Below, piece by piece: positions 1 to 6,278 of a stretch of DNA of 6,654 nucleotides; position 1 is the stretch's first letter, and every line of letters begins with the position of its first letter. The DNA is from Eubacteriales bacterium. GTDB lineage: Bacteria > Bacillota_A > Clostridia > Lachnospirales > Lachnospiraceae. The notes beneath the pieces were generated by a model. It was not told the origin of the DNA. It did not search any database and worked only from the letters and a program-made list of their open reading frames with translations. The stretch lies in the NCBI GenBank assembly GCA_030533315.1, contig JAUNJL010000101.1, positions 1-6,654 on the forward strand, given 5' to 3'. The position numbers and the translations under genes are program-made.

Positions 1-260
1 TGCCTTCCGTGACCATCTGTACCTTCCTGACCCTGACAAACGGCTTCAAGATGTTCGACCAGAACCTTTCTCTTACGGGAGGAGATCCCGGAAAGCAGTC
101 GCAGCTCCTTGCACTGAATATCTACGAGACCTTTTACGGCCGCAGCGGCCCCCAGTGGAAGGGGATCGGCCAGGCCAAGGCCGTTGTGTTTTTCCTGATC
201 GTGGTCGTTATCGCCCTGGTACAGCTTCGGGCGACTTCATCTAAGGAGGTGCAGCAGTAA
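1..260 (+). CDS. Sugar ABC transporter permease, first subunit (UgpA/LplB type), 5'-truncated by the window edge
   Basis: This is the C-terminal end of an inner-membrane permease of a CUT1-type carbohydrate ABC importer. The reading frame is open from the window edge, with the first complete codon at position 3, so the gene starts outside the window and about 85 residues are visible. The visible part carries the family's typical end: an LTGGDPG segment in the periplasm-facing loop (in this family usually LTGGxPG after a phenylalanine-aspartate turn), then a stretch matching 'LALNIYETFY', and a last hydrophobic helix (AVVFFLIVVVIALVQL) followed by a short charged tail. The EAA loop that contacts the ATPase would lie upstream and is not visible. 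The stop codon TAA at 258-260 shares its last A with the start codon of the next permease, as expected for two subunits of one heterodimeric channel. The GTG at position 9 is an internal valine codon, not a start. The family call is firm; the substrate is unknown. Confidence 0.93.
   Translation, partial: PSVTICTFLTLTNGFKMFDQNLSLTGGDPGKQSQLLALNIYETFYGRSGPQWKGIGQAKAVVFFLIVVVIALVQLRATSSKEVQQ
243..249 (+). promoter_or_regulatory. Shine-Dalgarno site of the second permease
   Basis: AAGGAGG lies inside the last codons of the upstream permease, ten bases before the ATG at 260. It is a near-perfect match to the anti-Shine-Dalgarno sequence. It fixes the start of the second permease and supports coupled translation across the one-base stop/start overlap. 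Confidence 0.85.
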
Positions 261-1102
261 TGACAGAAAAAAAGAAAAATGCAGGGCTGGCGGCCACCGT
301 CATACTGTCCCTGATCAGCGCCGTGTGGGTGTACCCCATCATCATGATCTTTTTGAACTCTCTGAAGATCGAGACGGCCATCACCACTTCCGGCGTGTTT
401 TCGCTGCCAAACGGCGAGACTTGGAATGGCGCTGCCAACTTTGTGGCCAGCGTGACCCAGATGGACTTCCTGAAATCCTTCTGGTACAGCCTTGTGATCT
501 CCGTGACCTCCGTCCTGCTGATCCTTCTTTGCTGTTCCATGTGCGCATGGTACATTGTGAGGGTGAACGGGCTTTTTTCCAAGGCGCTTTATTACCTGTG
601 TGTGTTCAGCATGGTCGTTCCCTTTCAGATGGTCATGTTTACCCTGGCAAAGACGGCGGACACCCTGAGGCTGAACACACCCTACAATATCTGTGTGATC
701 TACCTGGGCTTTGGGGCCGGGCTTGCAGTGTTCATGTTTACCGGCTTTGTGAAGGGGATTCCTCTGGAGATCGAGGAGGCGGCTCTCATTGATGGATGCA
801 GCCCTCTGCAGGTGTACTTCCGGGTGCTGGTTCCTATTCTGAAGCCTACCATCATTTCCACGGCCATTCTGGAGCTGATGTGGGTGTGGAATGACTATCT
901 GCTTCCCACCCTGGTTCTGGATCTGAAGCGGTTCAAGACCATTCCCATGGCCATCCAGTATTTTCGAGGGAGCTTTGGGCATGTGCAGATGGGCCCCATG
1001 ATGGCCAGTATCATGATCGACATCATCCCGATCATCGTGATCTACCTGATTTGTCAGAAATACATCATTGAGGGTGTGGTGGCCGGTGCGGTAAAAGGCT
1101 GA
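260..1102 (+). CDS. Sugar ABC transporter permease, second subunit (MalG/LplC type)
   Basis: This 280-residue protein is an inner-membrane subunit of a CUT1-type carbohydrate ABC importer, partner of the permease just upstream. It has the normal length and layout of the family: a short lysine-rich cytoplasmic start (KKK at 4-6), then about six membrane segments (roughly 9-31, 75-97, 108-130, 143-165, 198-218 and 247-270). The EAA loop that docks on the ATP-binding subunit is clear at 172-196, with EEAALIDG followed eleven residues later by the proline-containing VPILKP. WNDYLLP at 210-216 and the glycine/valine-rich end (GVVAGAVKG) are also typical of MalG-like subunits. The start is the ATG at 260, overlapping the previous stop and preceded by an AAGGAGG site. 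No ATPase gene is present in the window. In Firmicutes this transporter class often uses a shared MsmK-type ATPase encoded elsewhere, so an absent local ATPase is not unusual. A strong terminator follows about 50 bases after the stop, so this is probably the last gene of the transporter operon. Substrate unknown. Confidence 0.95.
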   Translation: MTEKKKNAGLAATVILSLISAVWVYPIIMIFLNSLKIETAITTSGVFSLPNGETWNGAANFVASVTQMDFLKSFWYSLVISVTSVLLILLCCSMCAWYIVRVNGLFSKALYYLCVFSMVVPFQMVMFTLAKTADTLRLNTPYNICVIYLGFGAGLAVFMFTGFVKGIPLEIEEAALIDGCSPLQVYFRVLVPILKPTIISTAILELMWVWNDYLLPTLVLDLKRFKTIPMAIQYFRGSFGHVQMGPMMASIMIDIIPIIVIYLICQKYIIEGVVAGAVKG

Positions 1103-1127
1103 TCCTTCTATATGTCAAATAAAATTC

Positions 1128-1156
1128 TTTTCAAGACAGAAAATGGATGATAAAAT
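1128..1156 (+). promoter_or_regulatory. Possible vegetative promoter for the regulator operon
   Basis: TTTTCA at 1128-1133 (four of six matches to TTGACA) is followed by a 17-base spacer and TAAAAT at 1151-1156 (five of six matches to TATAAT). Initiation would fall near 1163, inside the left side of the terminator hairpin, giving a leader of about 165 bases before the regulator ATG. The -35 element overlaps the left arm of the inverted repeat. AT-rich sequence gives chance matches easily, so this is a weak call. I found no better promoter between 1195 and 1328. Confidence 0.25.
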
Positions 1157-1194
1157 AAAGACGGTACCCTGCTGTGCAGGGGCTGTCTTTGTTT
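1153..1194 (+). terminator. Intrinsic terminator after the permease operon
   Basis: AAAGAC (1157-1162) pairs with GTCTTT (1185-1190), and CCCTGC (1167-1172) pairs with GCAGGG (1176-1181) around a TGT loop. A small internal loop (GGTA against GCT) separates the two helices. The stem extends outward through AAAT (1153-1156) and GTTT (1191-1194), which gives a U-rich 3' tract TTTGTTT. The element lies about 50 bases after the permease stop and on the same strand, which is the expected place for the end of the transporter transcript. The A-rich left flank means it could also work weakly in the other direction. Confidence 0.8.
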
Positions 1195-1214
1195 ACATAG
1201 GGGGATCCGCTGTT

Positions 1215-1257
1215 TCCCACAGGCTTTTCCGGCAGATCTGCAGCGAAACCTGTGGGA
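1215..1257. other. Second dyad with a nested palindrome, regulator leader region
   Basis: TCCCACAGG (1215-1223) and CCTGTGGGA (1249-1257) are perfectly complementary over nine bases. Inside, TTTC (1226-1229) can pair with GAAA (1245-1248), and the centre holds a perfect ten-base palindrome GCAGATCTGC (1232-1241). Together these make a long imperfect hairpin. No U-tract follows, so it does not look like an intrinsic terminator. It could be an RNA leader structure or a protein-binding dyad; the sequence does not decide. Confidence 0.55.
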
Positions 1258-1317
1258 GCTGCTGCCGATCCTTTGGATTTATAAAGAGATCATGTTTTGA
1301 AAAGAATTTATTTGAAC

Positions 1318-1323
1318 GAGGTG
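1318..1323 (+). promoter_or_regulatory. Shine-Dalgarno site that decides the regulator start
   Basis: GAGGTG lies five bases before the ATG at 1329. It supports that start over the in-frame ATG at 1143, which would sit ahead of the terminator and read straight through it. Confidence 0.7.
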
Positions 1324-1328
1324 CGTAC

Positions 1329-2879
1329 ATGTATCAAGTATTGATCGCAGATGATGAAAAAATCGAGAGAGAGGGGATCAAGTTTCTGCTCTCCAGGGAA
1401 GAGGGAGAAAGGAAGATCTTTGAGGCCTCCAACGGACGTCAGGCCCTTGCCATTTTGCGCAGTGAAAAAATAGACCTGCTGCTTACGGATATCAAAATGC
1501 CTCATATGGATGGATTGGAGCTTTCAAAAAAGGCCAGGGAGGAGAACGAGAGCCTTCAGATCGTCATTTTCAGCGGCTACAGTGACTTTGCCTTTGCCCA
1601 GGAGGCGATCCGCTACGGGGTGACGGATTATGTGCTGAAGCCGGTGGATCCGGAAAGATTCCACGAGACGATCAAAAAGGCGGAGGAGGAGATTCTTCGC
1701 AGGGAAAACCGGGAAAAAAGAGAAAAAAAGGAAAAAGGCTTCCTGGAGCAATATTTTCTTCAGAATTATATTTATTCCGGCAAGGAGGAGGTGGCCAAGA
1801 GGGCTTCCGAGATGCTGGACCTGACCGAGTGGGATAAGTGGCATTGCGGTATCCTGATCGAGTCGGAGCAGACCTTTTTTGACACCTCGGAGGAGACCCT
1901 GTCGGAGGAGATGCGAAAGGAGCTGAGGCGCTCGTTCTTTTATCTCAATCTCAATGCAAGACAGTCCTTGCTGCTGTTCGGGGATCTGTACTGTGATTAC
2001 GCCCTGATCGCAAAGAGTATTTATATTTTCCTGAAACAGCGCCACACTGTGCGGTTTTACCTGTCGGTGAGCCGGATTTTTGAGGGCTACCAGTCTCTTC
2101 CTCAGATACTGAGCCAGCTGGAGCAGCAGATGGAAGAAAAATTTTACCATCCGGAGATCCACGTCTTCACCTGCGATGATGAGGCGGTGCGCCCCGTCAA
2201 CGAGGAGACGCAGGATTCCCAGCTGATGCAGAAGATCTCCGAGGATATCACCAGGAAGGACGTGGATCAGCTCTGGAAGCACTTCCGCTGCCTTTCGGAC
2301 AAATACCGGAAGTACACTCAGTTTTCCGCCATGTATGTGAAGTTCGTCTTTTCCAACGTGATCCAGGAGCTTTACCAGGAAAACCAGTTTTCGGAGGAGC
2401 GGCATCTGGAGAAGGAGATCGACCGGCTGTACGGCTGTAATGACATTTCCCAGATCCTGAAGATCACCGAGGACAACATTCGGGAATATACGGCGTTTCT
2501 GGAGCGTTCCATGAGCGCCTCCCGGGATGAGGTGGCGGTTGTCAAAAACTATATTTACGTCCATTACCAGGAGGATCTGAGTCTGGAGACGCTGGCGGAA
2601 AAGGTATATCTTTCCTCCGGGTATCTCAGCTTTATTTTCAAAAAAGAGACCGGCATGAATTTGAACCGGTATATCCGGGTTGTCCGTATGGAAAAGGCGA
2701 AGGATCTGCTCTGCACCACCAACATGAAGGTGGCTCAGATCAGCGAAAAGGTAGGATTTTCCAATGTTTCTTATTTCTGCAGGAGCTTCCGGGAGTATTA
2801 TGGAAGCAGTCCGGAGTCCTACCGGAAAGGGACTGGAGAAGATGAGGAGATTACGGGAGAGGATCGTATCGCGGATTAA
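1329..2879 (+). CDS. Response regulator with AraC-type DNA-binding domain (YesN-like)
   Basis: This 516-residue cytoplasmic transcription regulator is the partner of the histidine kinase encoded next. Residues 1-120 form a receiver domain: the acidic pair D8/D9, the phosphoacceptor D54 in LLLTDIKMPHMDG, the switch serine S82 in FSGYSD, and the conserved lysine K104 in YVLKPVD are all intact. A strongly charged, probably coiled-coil linker (about 110-137, rich in E, K and R) leads into a poorly conserved middle region (about 140-395), as is usual for the YesN family. The C-terminus (about 402-499) is an AraC-type double helix-turn-helix: LSLETLAEKVYLSSGYLSFIF for the first and MKVAQISEKVGFSNVSYFCR for the second, ending in the typical SSPESYR. 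A short acidic tail follows. The ATG at 1329 is chosen because the receiver domain starts immediately (MYQVLIADDE) and a ribosome site precedes it. The reading frame is open back to 1143, but that extension crosses the terminator and both dyads and resembles no domain. The likely target is a transporter operon, perhaps the one upstream, but this is inferred from proximity only. Confidence 0.95.
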   Translation: MYQVLIADDEKIEREGIKFLLSREEGERKIFEASNGRQALAILRSEKIDLLLTDIKMPHMDGLELSKKAREENESLQIVIFSGYSDFAFAQEAIRYGVTDYVLKPVDPERFHETIKKAEEEILRRENREKREKKEKGFLEQYFLQNYIYSGKEEVAKRASEMLDLTEWDKWHCGILIESEQTFFDTSEETLSEEMRKELRRSFFYLNLNARQSLLLFGDLYCDYALIAKSIYIFLKQRHTVRFYLSVSRIFEGYQSLPQILSQLEQQMEEKFYHPEIHVFTCDDEAVRPVNEETQDSQLMQKISEDITRKDVDQLWKHFRCLSDKYRKYTQFSAMYVKFVFSNVIQELYQENQFSEERHLEKEIDRLYGCNDISQILKITEDNIREYTAFLERSMSASRDEVAVVKNYIYVHYQEDLSLETLAEKVYLSSGYLSFIFKKETGMNLNRYIRVVRMEKAKDLLCTTNMKVAQISEKVGFSNVSYFCRSFREYYGSSPESYRKGTGEDEEITGEDRIAD

Positions 2880-4554
2880 GAATATGAAATACCGGCACAA
2901 GCTGACCATCCTTCTTGTGGTGACCAGCCTGGTGCCTATGACGGTGCTGGCCTTGTACAGTCACGGCCGTATGGGGAATCTGATCCGGGAAAATGAGATG
3001 GAGGACATGTATTCCATTTTGGAGCAGACGAGGGAGGGCATCGACAGTCAGATCGAGGTGTTTTCCAGCCTTCTGAATTACCTTACCTATTCCCCGGATA
3101 TTGAGGAGCTCATAGGAGAGAAGGACATGGACCGCTATCTGGCCTACCAGATGTACACGGAGGTGGCGGATCCTCTTCTCTCCGTTCCCAAGTCCTACCA
3201 CGATGCGATCCTGCAGATCCAGCTTTTTGCCGAGAGTATTCAGGTGCGCCACGATTATACCCTGGTACCCCTTTCCCAGATCACCGGGGAATGGTGGTTC
3301 GACAGTCTGTCGGAGGAAAACAGGATCCAATGGCTGGTGGACCCGGACAGACAGTCCATCGCCGCCGTTCGCAGGATCTACCGGGGAAAGGAGATGGAGG
3401 CGGCTCTGTGTGTGACCCTGGATTATCAGAAGATTTTCCAGTCCTTTGAGAACATCATCACCGAGGACTGTGGAGGGATGATCCTGGACGAAAAAGGAGA
3501 GATCCTTTATCGAATGGAACAGATATGGGACAGGAAGCTGGCTGAGGCGGAGGATGGGGAAGAGGTGCTGTCCGTTTTAAAGGACTATGCTGTGGTAAAT
3601 AGTTCCAGCGCCCTAAGCGGCTGGACCTTTTATCATTATAAAACCAAGTCTGCCATAGACGGTTCCGTTTCCCGGCTGCTGCTCAGCGAGATCCCTCTCA
3701 TCTTGGTGTGCGCAGGGATCATCCTGGTTATTGGCCTGCCCTTTTCCAGGCTCTTTACCAGGAAGATCGAGGAATTGACGGAAAACATGAATCAGGTCAA
3801 CCAGGGAAGGCGCATTGTCACCGTGGACAGTGACTCGGAGGACGAGGTGGGCCTTTTGATCCGAAGCTTTAAGGGGATGATGGAGGAGATCGACCGTCTG
3901 ATCCGTGAGGTCTACGAAAACAAGATCGCCTTGAAGGAGTTTGAGCTGAAGGCCTTGACGGCCCAGATCAATCCACACTTTCTTTATAATTCCCTTTCCA
4001 TCATTAATTGGATGGCCATTCGGAGTGATCAGATGGAGATCAGCAAGGTCACATTGGCTTTATCTACCTTTTATCGGACAGCCCTGAGTAAGGGACAGGA
4101 CATGGTGACCGTGGAGAACTGCATCCGAAATATTGAAGCCTACCTGGAGATTCAGCTGGTCATGCACGACCATGATTTTCAGGTAATCTGGGACATCGAT
4201 CCTGAGATCAGCAACGAAATGCTTCCCAAGCTGATCCTTCAGCCGGTGGTGGAGAATGCTTTGGAACACGGGCTGGATGTGAAGGAGGAGGGGGAAAAGC
4301 TGCTGAAGCTTTTCTTTGTCCAGGATGGAGATGACGTGCTCCTGGCTGTGGAGGACAATGGTATGGGCATGGAGCAGGAGGAGGCGGAGTCCCTGGTAAC
4401 CTACCAGGCGGTGGGTTATGGCCTGAAAAATGTCAATGACCGTATCTGTCTTCTTTATGGGGAACAATATAGGATCCGTATTTTCAGCAAAGTGGGGGAG
4501 GGAACGCGGGTGGAAATGAGGATTCCGAAAGGGGACGTGAACATTGAAGCATAG
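2842..4554 (+). CDS. Sensor histidine kinase (YesM-like, HPK7-type) with extracellular sensor domain
   Basis: This 570-residue membrane kinase is the partner of the preceding response regulator. A basic cytoplasmic start is followed by a membrane helix (about 21-39), a large extracellular domain (about 40-278) of Cache-like character (WWFDSL at 151-156; the VDPDRQSIAAVRRIYR and AALCVTLDYQKIFQSF pieces), a second helix (about 281-300) and a HAMP linker (about 300-355). The transmitter domain follows, with phosphoacceptor H379 in AQINPHFLYNSL. The ATP-binding part has the N box QPVVENALEHG (N472), DNGMG at 505-509 and GYGLKNVNDRI at 525-535. All key residues are present, so the kinase should be active. 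I prefer the ATG at 2842, which overlaps the regulator gene by 38 bases and has a GGAG upstream at a tight distance. This gives the basic amphipathic start (RRLRERIVSRIKNMKYRHK) usual for YesM proteins. The ATG at 2884 is the alternative and would remove 14 residues. The ligand is unknown; the neighbouring transporter and binding protein suggest a carbohydrate or an occupied binding protein. Confidence 0.93.
   Translation: MRRLRERIVSRIKNMKYRHKLTILLVVTSLVPMTVLALYSHGRMGNLIRENEMEDMYSILEQTREGIDSQIEVFSSLLNYLTYSPDIEELIGEKDMDRYLAYQMYTEVADPLLSVPKSYHDAILQIQLFAESIQVRHDYTLVPLSQITGEWWFDSLSEENRIQWLVDPDRQSIAAVRRIYRGKEMEAALCVTLDYQKIFQSFENIITEDCGGMILDEKGEILYRMEQIWDRKLAEAEDGEEVLSVLKDYAVVNSSSALSGWTFYHYKTKSAIDGSVSRLLLSEIPLILVCAGIILVIGLPFSRLFTRKIEELTENMNQVNQGRRIVTVDSDSEDEVGLLIRSFKGMMEEIDRLIREVYENKIALKEFELKALTAQINPHFLYNSLSIINWMAIRSDQMEISKVTLALSTFYRTALSKGQDMVTVENCIRNIEAYLEIQLVMHDHDFQVIWDIDPEISNEMLPKLILQPVVENALEHGLDVKEEGEKLLKLFFVQDGDDVLLAVEDNGMGMEQEEAESLVTYQAVGYGLKNVNDRICLLYGEQYRIRIFSKVGEGTRVEMRIPKGDVNIEA
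4528..4535 (+). promoter_or_regulatory. Shine-Dalgarno site for the TTG-initiated lipoprotein gene
   Basis: AAAGGGGA lies nine bases before the TTG at 4544 and within the kinase coding sequence. An in-frame TGA at 4538-4540 rules out any start further upstream, and the next in-frame ATG (4601) would destroy the signal peptide. Site and stop together fix TTG as the start. Confidence 0.65.
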
Positions 4555-6232
4555 AAAGAGTCTGTGGGCAGCGGCCTTTCTGGGAGGTGTGATCCTGGGA
4601 ATGGCTGGCTGCCGGGGAATCGCCCTGGAAGGGGAGAGGAAGGGGGCACAGCTGGAGGAGCAGGCAGACGCCGGGTGGGAGGTGGCCGAAAGGACGCCCT
4701 ATGGACGGTATCCGGAGCTGGTGACCTATACCCTGTGCCAGATGAGCGGTGCGAACAATTCCAATCTGCCCCAGGGGGCGACCTATGAGGACAACGAATA
4801 TACCCGGTATCTTCGCCGGACGCTGAACATCCAGAACAAAAACACCTATATGGAGCGGGAGGACCGGTACAATGAATATGTGAATGTGCTGGTAAAGGAT
4901 CGTAACCTGCCGGATATCATGGTGCTCAACAGCCGGGAAACCTTGAAGGAGCTGGTGGAAAATCAGCTGGTGGAGGATCTGACGGAGGTATATGAAAGCT
5001 GCACCTCCGATCGGATCAAGGAAATGTATGACAGCTATGGAGGGCAGCTTCTGGATGCGGGCACCTTTGGAGGCAGGCTGATGGCGCTTCCCGAGGCGGT
5101 GATCGACCATGGCCCCTGTCTCCTGTGGCTGAGGAAGGACTGGATGGAGGAGCTGGGGCTTTCGGCGCCTGAAAATATGGAGGAGGCCTTTGAGGTCATT
5201 GCATCCTTTATGGAACACGGGATGGGAGCCGGCGAGGGGGAGGAGCCCATCGGTCTTGTGTGCGGCACCTCCCTGGTGGGCACCACCAGCGAAAGCTACT
5301 CTGTGGATCCGATCTTCGCCCTGTTTGGCGCTCACCCCAAAAGATGGGTGGAGGATGAGGAGGGGAAGCTGGTCTACGGTTCCCTGACGGAGGAGACAAA
5401 GGAGGCCATTTCCTGCCTGCGGAGGCTTTATGACCGGGGGATCCTGGATCAAAATTTTGCCCTTCGGGCCCAGAACAATCTGCGGGATCTGGTGGTGGAG
5501 GGAAGATGCGGGGCCTTTTTTGGACTTTGGTGGACGCCTAACAATCCTTTGATGGATGTTCTGGAGGCGGATCCGAAGGCGGACTGGGAGCCCTATTATC
5601 TTACGGCCCAGGATCCGGAAGAAGATGTCCCGTTTTACAATTCCTTTCGGGACAACAAGTACGTGGTGGTGCGAAAGGGGTATGAGCACCCGGAGATCGT
5701 GATGAAGACCGTCAGCGTTCTCTTCGACTACAGCCGTTACCAGGCGGAGGACGCTGAGGATATCAACAGCTATTTTGGCCTGAATGTGGATCCCACCGCC
5801 CGTCCCCTTGTGATTAACGTGGATTATAACGAGGCTACCTATACCGTGACGGAAAATATTCGGAAGACCATGGCGGGGGATCGAAAGGAGGAGGAGCTCA
5901 GTGCCATCGAGAAATCCTACTACGATGCCTGTATGAATTACCTTGAAGGCGATCAGGTGACGGTGGAGGATTGGGCCGCCTATAAATCCAGGATATCTGC
6001 CGTAGGACTTCTCATAGATGGAGGCTACACCCCTCCAAGCCAGAAATATCTGGCAGAATCCGATGGGGAAATGCCCCAGCTTTTAGAAGACCTGGAAAGA
6101 GACTCCTTCATCCAAATCATCATGGGCCGTCAGCCCCTAAGCTACTTCGACACCTTCGTAAGAGAATGGTACGCCCAAGGTGGCGCAGAACTCACAAAAA
6201 AACTACGCCAGGAAAACCCACCCACAACCTAA
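4544..6232 (+). CDS. Lipoprotein solute-binding protein of a CUT1-type sugar ABC importer (LplA/LipO-like)
   Basis: This 562-residue lipoprotein would sit on the outer face of the cell membrane and deliver substrate to an ABC permease pair, most simply the one encoded upstream. The N-terminus is a clear lipoprotein signal: KHRK, then a hydrophobic stretch, then the lipobox MAGC with the acylated cysteine at 23. The body matches the large family-1 extracellular binding proteins found next to YesM/YesN systems. The recognisable segments are PDIMVLNS (123-130, after a variable region), LWLRKDWMEELGL (194-206), GLWWTPNNPLMDVLEADPKADW (327-348, cited here by its key WW, PNNP and DW residues) and NKYVVVRKGYEHPE (371-384). 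The start codon is TTG at 4544, overlapping the kinase stop by 11 bases, so its synthesis is probably coupled to that of the kinase. It is placed after the two-component genes rather than beside the permeases, so a role as a sensing partner is possible. The last 70 or so codons shift to more A/C-rich usage. Substrate unknown. Confidence 0.93.
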   Translation: MKHRKSLWAAAFLGGVILGMAGCRGIALEGERKGAQLEEQADAGWEVAERTPYGRYPELVTYTLCQMSGANNSNLPQGATYEDNEYTRYLRRTLNIQNKNTYMEREDRYNEYVNVLVKDRNLPDIMVLNSRETLKELVENQLVEDLTEVYESCTSDRIKEMYDSYGGQLLDAGTFGGRLMALPEAVIDHGPCLLWLRKDWMEELGLSAPENMEEAFEVIASFMEHGMGAGEGEEPIGLVCGTSLVGTTSESYSVDPIFALFGAHPKRWVEDEEGKLVYGSLTEETKEAISCLRRLYDRGILDQNFALRAQNNLRDLVVEGRCGAFFGLWWTPNNPLMDVLEADPKADWEPYYLTAQDPEEDVPFYNSFRDNKYVVVRKGYEHPEIVMKTVSVLFDYSRYQAEDAEDINSYFGLNVDPTARPLVINVDYNEATYTVTENIRKTMAGDRKEEELSAIEKSYYDACMNYLEGDQVTVEDWAAYKSRISAVGLLIDGGYTPPSQKYLAESDGEMPQLLEDLERDSFIQIIMGRQPLSYFDTFVREWYAQGGAELTKKLRQENPPTT

Positions 6233-6236
6233 TAAC

Positions 6237-6261
6237 CCGCCCCCCTGCGCAGGCGGCCTTT
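6237..6261 (+). terminator. Weak terminator-like hairpin after the lipoprotein gene
   Basis: CCGCC (6237-6241) can pair with GGCGG (6252-6256) around a ten-base loop, followed by CCTTT. It lies four bases after the stop. The stem is only five pairs and the U-tract is short, so function is doubtful. The self-complementary CCTGCGCAGG at 6244-6253 offers a competing fold. Confidence 0.3.
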
Positions 6262-6278
6262 CCCCATCACCACCACCT

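Larger units (their letters stand above)
1115..1315. repeat. Long-range inverted repeat enclosing the intergenic region (arms 1115-1138 and 1293-1315)
   Basis: The left arm begins TCAAATAAAATTCTTTTCAA (1115-1134). The reverse complement of the right arm (1297-1315) reads TCAAATAAATTCTTTTCAA, identical except for one missing A. A core of 13 bases is perfectly complementary (1122-1134 with 1297-1309). Extending inward, GACA on the left matches AACA on the right, giving 22 of 24 positions identical with one indel. The arms are about 160 bases apart and enclose both the terminator hairpin and the second dyad. The right arm ends two bases before the Shine-Dalgarno site of the response regulator gene. 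I see no target-site duplication outside the arms. Possible explanations are two inverted operator copies, the ends of a small non-autonomous mobile element, or the closing stem of a branched RNA. The repeat itself is certain; its function is not known. Confidence 0.85.

Noticed and set aside
134..982. Long minus-strand open frame opposite the second permease.
   Set aside because: It is histidine- and glutamine-rich with no domain, and mirrors the codon bias of a well-supported gene on the + strand.
1143..1328. In-frame extension of the response regulator upstream to the ATG at 1143, adding 62 residues.
   Set aside because: It crosses the terminator and dyad structures, has no ribosome site, and adds cysteine-rich sequence before a receiver domain that normally starts at once. 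The ATG at 1329 has a site and the expected start MYQVLIADDE.
2764..2841. In-frame extension of the kinase back to the ATG at 2764.
   Set aside because: It lies wholly inside the helix-turn-helix coding region of the regulator, and the extra residues resemble no kinase start.
1524..2909. Minus-strand open frame of 461 codons opposite the response regulator.
   Set aside because: It is the complement of a gene with an intact receiver and AraC domain; its translation has no recognisable domain or signal.
4484..5689. Minus-strand open frame of 401 codons opposite the lipoprotein gene.
   Set aside because: It is a shadow of a clearly recognisable binding protein, proline- and histidine-rich, and starts in the middle of that gene.
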